NCBI RefSeq assembly: GCF_002217205.1
Contig: NZ_MUGT01000047.1
Span: 42,870 to 106,869 of the forward strand
Origin: Flavobacterium branchiophilum NBRC 15030 = ATCC 35035
GTDB taxonomy: Bacteria > Bacteroidota > Bacteroidia > Flavobacteriales > Flavobacteriaceae
DNA: 64,000 bases
Reading direction: 5' to 3'
Positions 7,601 through 15,375 of the stretch are shown one piece after another. The notes under the pieces were generated by a model that was given only the letters and a program-made list of their open reading frames with translations, ran no database searches and was not told where the DNA came from. The position numbers were made by a program, and so were the translations under genes. Each line of letters starts with the position of its first letter. The first letter of the stretch is position 1.

Positions 7601-10600
7601 ATGCAAAACCTATCCCAACTCTTCACCAATTGGATTGATTTAATCCATAAAATCGTTCCAGAACACAATCCGTATTTCAACTTGACTTCTGGTATTTCGG
7701 AAATGGAAATTGAAGCACATAAAACCCTTGAAAATGGACTTGAAATTCCTGTTGAATTAATCCATTTATACAAAATTTATAATGTTAAATACCATCCTGT
7801 TACGGCTGCTTTTCAATTTTTTATCAATGATTTTGAATATGATTTAATTCCATTTGAAAACATTAAAACAGAATGGGAAGGCATTCAGAATTTGTATTTT
7901 GGAGACAGCCTCGAGGAGGGTAATTTAGAAAATTTTGACCCAAAAGTCAATGCCGACGACTATGCCAATCCACGTTGGATTCCTTTTGCAGATGGGAAAA
8001 ATGGTGATTACCTTCTTTTTGATACCGACCCAAGTGAATTAGGCACTTACGGGCAAATTATCGAACTCCAAAATGAATCTTGGGAACGCAATGTAGTAGC
8101 CAACTCACTTGAAGAATTGTTTCAAAATCAAATCGATATACTGCAATCGGGCAATCCTAATTTGTTTGAATTTATCTTAAAAAATGAAACCACAACAAAT
8201 ATCCAATTTCCTCCTGCTTCCGAACTCAAAAACCTGCTAAAAACTGTTCCATTTGACGAAGTAAAGCATCTTGTACCTGAGGATTCTTGGTTATACAAAG
8301 AATGTTCAAAAGCTACTGAAAACGAGATGATGGTTCATTTTTTTGAGGGCGATTTAGAAATAGACTATATCGATTTGGCACAACCGCTTATCGAATATGA
8401 ACGTCGAAATGAAGATTATGAAACCTACTTGAGAGAACAAACGGGAATGTTTCTATTAATAACGGGCGATTTAAAAGCCAAAAATCTCTTTTCGAGCAAT
8501 GATGATGGCGCTTTTGGTTTGGTCGTTTTGGGAGATGTCGAAGTACAAAATATGGTCATTGGCGGAAGCGAAATTCATATTTTGCAAGACCTCAAGGTGT
8601 CCGATTTACTTTGGGGAAATTACAATCATGGCAGTTTATACGTTGATTTAGAAATTTCTGCTAGGGTCATTATTTTCAGTGAAGAATACCATTTTGATGA
8701 AGAGCAATCGTCATACACTTCGGAATTTTATTTCAACGAAGACAGTGAAGATTATGAAGACGACACCGAATATTATATCGAAGTTGCCGAAAGTTTGTTT
8801 GAACCCGAACATTTATATTATTCCATCACAACTATAACCGATGAAGACATGGAAGAAATTGTGTTTTGGGGCAATATCGTAAATCGAGATTCCATTATTG
8901 AAAGCTTGAAACAAGATAAAAATGTACTGAAAACGGTTTTTGATGGACATAAATCTCATGCTGAAAAAACGCCTTTAGATATGCTCAAAGCTACTTTGAA
9001 AGAAATGGTTCCCATTTGCATCAAGAATAGTGAAATGAAAACCAGTCTATATCAAAGGATTCAAAACTTTGAAATCGAAGAAGCTATTTTGGATAATCCG
9101 CAGGAAGTTTTGGATGCTATTTGTGAGTATTTAGATGATGAATGTTCCAATCTTTTCCTCGTAATAGACCACAAATTGTCTGTTGATGATGTTTCATATA
9201 ACATTGAAAAAGCTTTAAAAGAGAACTTTGGCCTTCATGGTTTTACACTGCCAAAAGAGTCCGATTACAAAGGTATTCCTTATTTATTGAAGGATATTTG
9301 GGCTGATTTTGAATTGGCTTTAAAAGGGATTGATTCCCGCCTACAATTGACTTTTTTAGAAACCAATACCGATTCGTATTTTATAGTTTTGCATCATGAA
9401 TTAGATAAATGGTCGGTGGTAAGCATCCTGAAAACCCTTGGATTTGATAGTTATTTTCACGATTCGGACTTTTTGGAAGCGCACAACCATAAAAATATTC
9501 CGATTCTATTTGAAAACAAAGAACTTACTCTTGAAAATTACAATCGCTTTTTTGAAAATTATCAGGAAGAATATCATAATGAAGTGGCTATCATTTTACC
9601 ACTTTCAAGAGCCAATGTGTTTGTAAACAAGCCGCATCAAAGAGCATCGGATGGTGCCGATGTACCACAAAGTATCTTTTTTTTATTGGATAATGGGTCA
9701 GAAATTTATATTTGGATTTCACCAAAAAAATTGTTGCAAAAACTCTTTTCAAAAACAGATCATTTTGATATTTTATACAAAAATACAGATGAAAATATCT
9801 ATGAATTTAAACCGATTCAAGAGGTGCCAAATGCTTTAGAATGTTTTACACCAATTTGGTTTGAATTTTTAATTCAAGTGGAAAGAAGTCATTATTATTT
9901 CACTCAATTACAGCAAATTGCAACTCCTGAACGCATTAGAAATATCCTAAATTTGGAAGTGGTTCAGGACAAATACAACGATTACGAAGATGCCGACAAA
10001 ATGCCTTGGCTGAGCGATTACAATTTGGCTTTCAATTGGTCGGAATCGGATTATGTAACCTTCAGGATTTCTGAAGAAATAGAAAGCACCACTGATTTTG
10101 ATGCCAAACATTTTTACTTTGATACCTTTGCGAATGATGTTTCTCGCTTTCGGTATTGGTCAAGCCAAAACCAAGCAACCGATGATTTTTATACGAATGA
10201 CAACAAAGCCATTCAATTTTTGGATTATGATTTAATAAAAAAAGCGACCAAAAATTTTATAGAGTGCGAGCAATTAATTCAAAAAGATAATGAAAAATAT
10301 CTACTCAAAAATATAGAAGGAAAATACCATAGCTACTATCAAGAAAAGCCTTTTTCAGATGAAAAACAAGCCCAATTGACTTATGAAAACGTTCAAATTG
10401 TAGATGATTTTTGTCAACTTCAAAACCGAAAAAATACATACGATTTTTTCACAATAATTAGGAAATATCATTGGATTTCCGTTAAATCCAAAAAAGCAGA
10501 TAACAATAATGCTATTCGATTGGCTATTTTGGACGAACCTTTTGGAAACGATACCAATGAAGAAAACTATGCTGCGTTGAAATATGCTATCGAAATTGAC

Positions 10601-11944
10601 GAAACCAATTATGTAACCTTATGGCATAATTCCAAACAGGATTTTGATCCTAATAAAACCTTATCTTTTTTGCTTTTCAAACTGATAAATTTTGTACAAA
10701 AAGAGAAAAAAAGATTGGAAAAAGAAGCCAAAAAACAACAAAAATCTTTAGAAAAAGAAAAGCAACGAAAAGCCAATCAAATTGCTAATTATGTGGTTCA
10801 AAAACCTGTTGAAACCGTTACCATTCAAGGGCAAGTTTTACAGGTGATTGACCGTAAAGAAGCCGAAGTTTATCTGAATCAATGCACTGATTTTGAAGGA
10901 AATGAATTGTATGATGCTTTTTACATGTTTTCTACTGATGGCGATGCGGAAAGCATGAAAAATGGATTCTTCCTATTGGCTGATAACGAGATGGAACTCG
11001 AAAGTTTGTATCTCGACACCGTAATCGATCCAATTGATATGGATGAATTATATATTTTGGGCTATATTTTCAAAGAGAAACTAACCATCAAAAAACACCT
11101 AAGTGCCTATGATCTAGACTTTTCGCCACCGATTATTTGCCTTGCCGATGCTGATATTTTCAGTATGTATCTAAGTGGAAATACCCATTATTTCGATAAA
11201 AATTTAGATGCTGAATTCCTGCATGGGCATTACAATCACGGCGATTTGTATGTAAAAGGCACCGCCAGCATCAATCTGATTTATGCAGATGATTTCCGAA
11301 TGAATTTCTTTAAAATAGTCTGTTGGGCACTGGTTTGTGATCAATATGATGTAACGTCTTCAGACACGATTATTAACGAAAAAAATGAAACTATAGAAGT
11401 AAGAAATCGCTACTTGGCGACCCATAATTTAGAAGATGTGCTTCTCGACCGCTTTTTATTTGAAGATGAATATGGTTTCAAAATAAAGGATCATGGCTAC
11501 CTTCGAGAAAATCAATATGGCGAAGACGAAGAAACTTTTGTAGAGTTTATTGAGAAAGGCGGAAGCCCCATGGATTATGACAAACTCAATGCGGTAAACG
11601 ATGAACTTGTGGATAATTTTGAGTCCCGAATCCAATCCATTTTGGACCAAACCGAAATAAAAAACTTAAATGTAAATGATATATTGTACAAAGGTTTAGA
11701 AGGAGAAGATTATTATTACTTCAAAGCAGATAATTATTTCCAAATAGGCAAATGGTTTCTGAATCAGCACATTGCAGTTTACATTTCACATTATTATGAA
11801 GAAGAAACCTTGCTCAATGTCAATTATTATCAAGACGACAACAGCACTTTGAAATATTCCTTTGAAACCAAATTAGAAGACGATTACATCACGACATTGG
11901 TTGCCAAACGCATTTTTCGGGAGGCTGAGAAGTGGGTTTTGTAA
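7601..11944 (+). CDS. Giant SUKH-domain protein with duplicated YNHG domain
   Basis: A 1447-residue soluble protein. Residues about 15-185 form an SMI1/KNR4-type domain (ISEMEIEAHKTLENGLEIPV, then WIPFADGKNGDYLLFDTDP, then SLEELFQNQI). Residues about 275-390 form a beta-helix-like domain with LLITGDLKAKNLFSS, LVVLGDVEVQN and GNYNHGSLYV (339-344 GNYNHG). A related domain returns near the C terminus with GHYNHGDLYV (1209-1214). Between them are two poorly recognised globular regions and a highly charged coiled-coil helix (about 1025-1060, EKKRLEKEAKKQQK). By family this is a multi-domain immunity or effector-binding protein; the combination at this length suggests fusion of several immunity modules. 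Its 3' end is repeated at 12854-12940. Confidence 0.7.
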   Translation: MQNLSQLFTNWIDLIHKIVPEHNPYFNLTSGISEMEIEAHKTLENGLEIPVELIHLYKIYNVKYHPVTAAFQFFINDFEYDLIPFENIKTEWEGIQNLYFGDSLEEGNLENFDPKVNADDYANPRWIPFADGKNGDYLLFDTDPSELGTYGQIIELQNESWERNVVANSLEELFQNQIDILQSGNPNLFEFILKNETTTNIQFPPASELKNLLKTVPFDEVKHLVPEDSWLYKECSKATENEMMVHFFEGDLEIDYIDLAQPLIEYERRNEDYETYLREQTGMFLLITGDLKAKNLFSSNDDGAFGLVVLGDVEVQNMVIGGSEIHILQDLKVSDLLWGNYNHGSLYVDLEISARVIIFSEEYHFDEEQSSYTSEFYFNEDSEDYEDDTEYYIEVAESLFEPEHLYYSITTITDEDMEEIVFWGNIVNRDSIIESLKQDKNVLKTVFDGHKSHAEKTPLDMLKATLKEMVPICIKNSEMKTSLYQRIQNFEIEEAILDNPQEVLDAICEYLDDECSNLFLVIDHKLSVDDVSYNIEKALKENFGLHGFTLPKESDYKGIPYLLKDIWADFELALKGIDSRLQLTFLETNTDSYFIVLHHELDKWSVVSILKTLGFDSYFHDSDFLEAHNHKNIPILFENKELTLENYNRFFENYQEEYHNEVAIILPLSRANVFVNKPHQRASDGADVPQSIFFLLDNGSEIYIWISPKKLLQKLFSKTDHFDILYKNTDENIYEFKPIQEVPNALECFTPIWFEFLIQVERSHYYFTQLQQIATPERIRNILNLEVVQDKYNDYEDADKMPWLSDYNLAFNWSESDYVTFRISEEIESTTDFDAKHFYFDTFANDVSRFRYWSSQNQATDDFYTNDNKAIQFLDYDLIKKATKNFIECEQLIQKDNEKYLLKNIEGKYHSYYQEKPFSDEKQAQLTYENVQIVDDFCQLQNRKNTYDFFTIIRKYHWISVKSKKADNNNAIRLAILDEPFGNDTNEENYAALKYAIEIDETNYVTLWHNSKQDFDPNKTLSFLLFKLINFVQKEKKRLEKEAKKQQKSLEKEKQRKANQIANYVVQKPVETVTIQGQVLQVIDRKEAEVYLNQCTDFEGNELYDAFYMFSTDGDAESMKNGFFLLADNEMELESLYLDTVIDPIDMDELYILGYIFKEKLTIKKHLSAYDLDFSPPIICLADADIFSMYLSGNTHYFDKNLDAEFLHGHYNHGDLYVKGTASINLIYADDFRMNFFKIVCWALVCDQYDVTSSDTIINEKNETIEVRNRYLATHNLEDVLLDRFLFEDEYGFKIKDHGYLRENQYGEDEETFVEFIEKGGSPMDYDKLNAVNDELVDNFESRIQSILDQTEIKNLNVNDILYKGLEGEDYYYFKADNYFQIGKWFLNQHIAVYISHYYEEETLLNVNYYQDDNSTLKYSFETKLEDDYITTLVAKRIFREAEKWVL

Positions 11945-11946
11945 TT
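11860..11946 (+). repeat. 87-bp direct repeat, copy 1 (3' end of giant SUKH gene)
   Basis: This segment encodes the last 28 residues of the giant protein plus its stop codon. It matches 12854-12940 at 83 of 87 positions without gaps. The two copies flank the 289-residue gene. Confidence 0.9.
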
Positions 11947-11968
11947 AATAAAAATAAATGTAAATTTG
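11939..11968 (+). promoter_or_regulatory. Promoter of the nuclease-like gene
   Basis: A -33 TTG at 11939-11941 sits inside the last codon of the giant gene. A -7 TAAATTTG lies at 11961-11968, 19 nt away. The predicted start of transcription is only a few bases before the ATG at 11979, so the message would have almost no leader. Confidence 0.55.
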
Positions 11969-11978
11969 AAAAAAAAAT

Positions 11979-12848
11979 ATGCGATTAAAATTATCTAAAA
12001 ACAAGGCAGAAGAAGTATTAATTAATCTTTTAATGGAGGGTTATTCAATAAGACAAAAAGTAGATACAAATTATTCAATAAATTTTAAAAATAGGGAATT
12101 TGAAAACAACAGAATTTCTATAAATAACGAAATTAATACATGGAATAAAAAAGTATATAAAGATTTACAAAATATATTTCCAACTCTTTTACAATGCTAT
12201 TACTTTAACAGTCCTCCGGAAGAGGGTTCAGTAATTGGAAAATTAAATGGAGATGCAGGATGGGATAATATGGTTAGCTTTATGTTAAAAAAAATCAACG
12301 CCTTGCACCGATTTTTAGAAATTGATATTAAACAATATACTGATTTACCAATTGGTAAAAGATTATATATAGAAGACATTGATAGCTTTAAAAATGTAAG
12401 AGATATAAATCCTAGTTTGGTAGATTGTGTATTGGAAAATGGTTATTTTGACAAGAGTGAAGACGAAGTTCAAATGGTATTTGAACAAATTATTAATGAA
12501 TCTTTTCATAAAAAAGATTGGGGTGGTGAGGAAAATGATTTATATACATCAAATATATTAATAAATGGCAGAAGAACTAGCTCTGCATTTTTGCTAAAAG
12601 GGAATGGATTACGAAATAAAACTATGGAAATAAAAAATTGTGGAAAAAATGGAGATCAAATAATTAGACTATTACAAGCTCCTGCAGAACTCTTTATTAT
12701 ACAATTCGTGGGTAATATTAGTGAAAATGTAATTAAAGATATTGAAGGAAAAATAAACGAAAAGAATCTAAAAGGACAAAATGCCTATTATTGCATAATT
12801 AATGGTCAAGATACTGCACGAATATTTAAAGCATATAATAAATTATAA
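11979..12848 (+). CDS. Putative nuclease-like protein of a conserved unnamed family
   Basis: A 289-residue protein. The N-terminal 110 residues are helical and lysine-rich. The C-terminal half is strongly patterned: FEQIINE (168-174), WGGEENDLYT (181-190), RRTSSAFLLKG (198-208), CGKNGDQIIRLL (221-232), PAELFIIQFVGNISE (235-249) and INGQDTARIFKAY (274-286). The order Glu-170, Asp-187, then a strand with Lys-207 and a Gln-227 resembles PD-(D/E)XK nucleases, with the usual acidic residue before the Lys replaced. I remember these motifs as conserved in uncharacterised bacterial proteins but cannot give a name. The gene is visibly more AT-rich than its neighbours, has its own promoter and lies between two copies of a neighbour's 3' end, all signs of separate acquisition. 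Confidence 0.55.
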   Translation: MRLKLSKNKAEEVLINLLMEGYSIRQKVDTNYSINFKNREFENNRISINNEINTWNKKVYKDLQNIFPTLLQCYYFNSPPEEGSVIGKLNGDAGWDNMVSFMLKKINALHRFLEIDIKQYTDLPIGKRLYIEDIDSFKNVRDINPSLVDCVLENGYFDKSEDEVQMVFEQIINESFHKKDWGGEENDLYTSNILINGRRTSSAFLLKGNGLRNKTMEIKNCGKNGDQIIRLLQAPAELFIIQFVGNISENVIKDIEGKINEKNLKGQNAYYCIINGQDTARIFKAYNKL

Positions 12849-12853
12849 TTTTT

Positions 12854-12938
12854 CTTTGAAACCAAATTAGAAGACGATTACATCACGACTTTGATTGCCA
12901 AACGCATTTTTCGGGAGGCGGAGAAGTTGGTTTTGTAA
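12854..12938 (+). pseudogene. Remnant of a second copy of the giant SUKH gene (3' end only)
   Basis: Only the last 27 or so codons survive, reading FETKLEDDYITTLIAKRIFR and then EAEKLVL-stop, in agreement with the C terminus of the 1447-residue protein. The 87-bp match (to 12940) has four mismatches. The differences leave the frame open, and three of them are replacements or silent changes rather than stops. This suggests either that a tandem paralogue was once present and was largely lost, or that the repeat was created when the nuclease-like gene was inserted. Confidence 0.8.
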
Positions 12939-12997
12939 TTACTTTTGAATGATTTTTTTCTTTTTAATATAAATTTTTCAACTGAAAACGGGTTTTC

Positions 12998-13138
12998 TAG
13001 CCCCGATTGAAGTGTAAAGCCCGGAACAAAAAAAGGGAGTGGTTCTTGGCAAAAAAAAGCGACCAAAGAAGCTCTTTTTTTGCCTTAGAACCACCCCTTT
13101 TTTTGTGAGGACTTGAAACGAAAAGCGGGAATAGCTTC
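12998..13138 (-). repeat. Dispersed flavobacterial-type repeat with long hairpin (copy 1)
   Basis: This lies in the 380-bp gap before the helicase gene. The arms 13028-13046 and 13087-13104 pair over about 18 bp with one bulge, and an inner stem of A8/T7 runs (13050-13060 with 13071-13083) extends it; the loop is about 10 nt. It is flanked by TAGCCCCGATTGAAGTG on the left. On the right, read on the minus strand, is CCCGCTTTTCGTTTCAA, which resembles CGGGCTATCCGTTTCAA in the copy at the window end. No coding potential is seen; a role as terminator or structured RNA for the convergent genes is possible. Confidence 0.6.
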
Positions 13139-13229
13139 AAATAAAAATACTTTGATACTGTACTACAAAAGTGTGTAAATTTTTTTATATCAATTTATGA
13201 TATTGAGGCATAAAACTTACTGGACGCTT

Positions 13230-14483
13230 TTAGTACCATCTTTTTTTATTCTGTTTAGAGCCAGCAGATTTTCTTGATTTGTGAGCACCGCCGCTTCGAT
13301 TGCTGTTTTTTGGTGCAGTTTCGGGCACACTTTTTGGGCTACCACTATGCCAAGGGTAAGGATGATCGGTTACGATGGCAACATCAACTTTGATTAATTT
13401 TTGGATGTCTTTCCAGTATGGTTCTTCATCTTTGCTGCAAAAAGAGATGGCTATTCCACCATTTCCGGCCCGGCCAGTTCTACCAATTCTATGTACATAC
13501 GTTTCGGGAATATTAGGCAAATCAAAATTGATAACAAACGGCAATTGGTCGATATCTATACCTCTTGCAGCAATATCGGTGGCAACCAAAACACCAATTT
13601 CTTTATTTTTAAATGCTTCTAAAACCCTTTGACGGGCATTTTGCGATTTGTCTCCATGAATAGCTTCTGCAGGAATATTGTTTTTTCTGAGCGCTTTGAC
13701 AACATTGTCTGCCCCGTGTTTGGTTCTTGAAAAAATTAACACGTCAGAAATGTTTTCATTTTTTATTAAATGATATAATAAATTTCTTTTTTCTGTTTTA
13801 TCTACAAAATATATTTTTTGCGATACTTTTTCTGCGGTAGAAGATACAGGCGACACCGTTACAGATTCGGGATTGTTTAAAAACATTTCGGCTAATTCCC
13901 GAATTGCAATAGGCATAGTGGCTGAAAAAAGTAAGGTTTGTCGGTTTTTTGGTGTTAATTTAACAATTTTTTTTACATCGTTTACAAATCCCATATCCAG
14001 CATTTGGTCTGCTTCGTCCAATACAAGGGTGTGCAAATCATGCAAATGTATAAAGCCTTGTTTGTGCAAATCTAATAATCGCCCAGGCGTTGCTATCAAA
14101 ACATCTACTCCTTTTTTTAAGGTTTCAACTTGTGGCAACTGCGACACCCCGCCAAAAATGGTGAGTTGCGTTAGGTTGGTGTATTGAGCATAGCTATCAA
14201 AATTTTGACCAATTTGTACTGCCAATTCACGTGTTGGAGTTACAACTAGTGCTCTTATCACTTTTGGTTTTTTTGACGAACCCACAATTCGATGTAGTTG
14301 ATGGATGATAGGAATGGCAAAAGCTGCAGTTTTTCCTGTACCTGTTTGAGCACATCCAACCAAATCGTTTCCTGCTAATATAATGGGTATCGATTGTTCT
14401 TGAATGGGAGTTGCAGTGGTATAGCCTTGCTCGACAATGGCTTTTTGAATACTTTTTGATAGTGAAAATGCTTCGAATAACAT
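13230..14483 (-). CDS. DEAD-box RNA helicase, RhlE type
   Basis: A 417-residue ATP-dependent RNA helicase. All superfamily 2 motifs are present in order: the Q motif (GYTTATPIQEQSIP), Walker A AQTGTGKTAAF, PTRELAVQIG, TPGRLLDL, the DEAD box in VLDEADQMLDMGF, SAT, then LIFSRTKHGAD, ATDIAARGIDID and HRIGRTGRAG in the second RecA domain. The tail is short, basic and Ser/Gly/Lys-rich (NRSGGAHKSRKSAGSKQNKK), as in RhlE proteins that act on rRNA maturation and RNA decay. The length is normal. It is monocistronic, with a TAnnTTTG box upstream on the minus strand. Confidence 0.93.
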   Translation of the reverse strand: MLFEAFSLSKSIQKAIVEQGYTTATPIQEQSIPIILAGNDLVGCAQTGTGKTAAFAIPIIHQLHRIVGSSKKPKVIRALVVTPTRELAVQIGQNFDSYAQYTNLTQLTIFGGVSQLPQVETLKKGVDVLIATPGRLLDLHKQGFIHLHDLHTLVLDEADQMLDMGFVNDVKKIVKLTPKNRQTLLFSATMPIAIRELAEMFLNNPESVTVSPVSSTAEKVSQKIYFVDKTEKRNLLYHLIKNENISDVLIFSRTKHGADNVVKALRKNNIPAEAIHGDKSQNARQRVLEAFKNKEIGVLVATDIAARGIDIDQLPFVINFDLPNIPETYVHRIGRTGRAGNGGIAISFCSKDEEPYWKDIQKLIKVDVAIVTDHPYPWHSGSPKSVPETAPKNSNRSGGAHKSRKSAGSKQNKKRWY

Positions 14484-14526
14484 GGTGTCTGATTAAGATT
14501 TTTAAGTATATTACTTAAATTATGGG

Positions 14527-14534
14527 CAAATATA
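14527..14534 (-). promoter_or_regulatory. -7 box of the helicase gene
   Basis: On the minus strand this reads TATATTTG, a full match to TAnnTTTG, 44 nt before the helicase ATG. A well-spaced -33 TTG is not evident. Confidence 0.45.
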
Positions 14535-14606
14535 GTGATTTTTAAACAAAAGAAGGTGTTGATTTTAAGGACACTTATTGATTTGAATGGTTTTATGGAA
14601 TTTTAA

Positions 14607-14637
14607 TTGTTTATTTCAAGCAAAAAAACTAATTTTG
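14607..14637 (+). promoter_or_regulatory. Promoter of the SCO gene
   Basis: A -33 TTG at 14607-14609 and a -7 TAATTTTG at 14630-14637, 20 nt apart, precede the ATG at 14657 by 19 nt. Confidence 0.6.
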
Positions 14638-14656
14638 CCTTAAATTTATTAAGATT

Positions 14657-15331
14657 ATGGTTTTATTATTTATAAAAAAATACAGATGGTTTTTTATTAT
14701 ATTGTTTGTTTTTTCTACACTTACCATAGGGGCTTTTTATATGGCTTTGAAACCCAAAAAACACTTAACAGTTTATAACCCAGATATGGTAAATCCTGAA
14801 TTGGTAGATTCTACCGTTCAATATGTAAGTAAATATCATACAATTTCGGATTTTTCATTTACCAATCAAAATGGTAAAACCATAACTCAAAAAGATTACG
14901 AGGGTAAAATATATGTTGCCGATTTTTTCTTTACGACTTGTGGTTCTATTTGTCCAAAAATGACTACAAATATGGTTGAAATCCAAAAAGCATTCGCAAA
15001 TAATCCTCAAGTAATGTTACTATCTCATTCTGTTTTGCCCGATACAGACGATGTAAAAGCATTAAAAAAATATGCTTTGAAAAATGGCGTAAACGATTTA
15101 AAATGGCATTTAGTAACGGGCAACAAGAAAGATATTTATACGATGGCTCGTAAATCCTATTTGGCAGTCAAGTTGGGCAAACCCAATGAATTGTATGACA
15201 TGGTACATACAGAAAATTTTGTTTTAGTGGATACCAAACGTCGGGTAAGGGGGTTTTATGACGGAACAAAACCAGAGGAAATTCAAAAACTTATTGAAGA
15301 CATCCATTGGCTTTTGGAAAATAACGAATAA
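14657..15331 (+). CDS. SCO1/SenC family copper-binding protein
   Basis: A 224-residue membrane-anchored thioredoxin-fold protein. An N-terminal hydrophobic helix (about residues 12-32) anchors it with the main domain outside the cytoplasm. The copper ligands are clear: Cys-95 and Cys-99 in FTTCGSICPKM (CxxxC) and His-184 in MVHTENFVLVD. The fold strands (YVADFFFTTC, MLLSHSVLPDTDD) fit the family. SCO proteins deliver copper or electrons to the CuA site of cytochrome c oxidase. In this window copper handling (CcoI, 17952) and heme A synthesis (35103) are also encoded, but not adjacent. It starts after its own promoter and appears to be a single-gene unit. Confidence 0.9.
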   Translation: MVLLFIKKYRWFFIILFVFSTLTIGAFYMALKPKKHLTVYNPDMVNPELVDSTVQYVSKYHTISDFSFTNQNGKTITQKDYEGKIYVADFFFTTCGSICPKMTTNMVEIQKAFANNPQVMLLSHSVLPDTDDVKALKKYALKNGVNDLKWHLVTGNKKDIYTMARKSYLAVKLGKPNELYDMVHTENFVLVDTKRRVRGFYDGTKPEEIQKLIEDIHWLLENNE

Positions 15332-15375
15332 TTATTACAATTAAATAAACGTTATGTTTTGAAAGTAGGATTTTA

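Noticed and set aside
9438..9839. Frames inside the giant SUKH gene
   Set aside because: They are out-of-frame shadows of a continuous 1447-codon frame with normal protein character.
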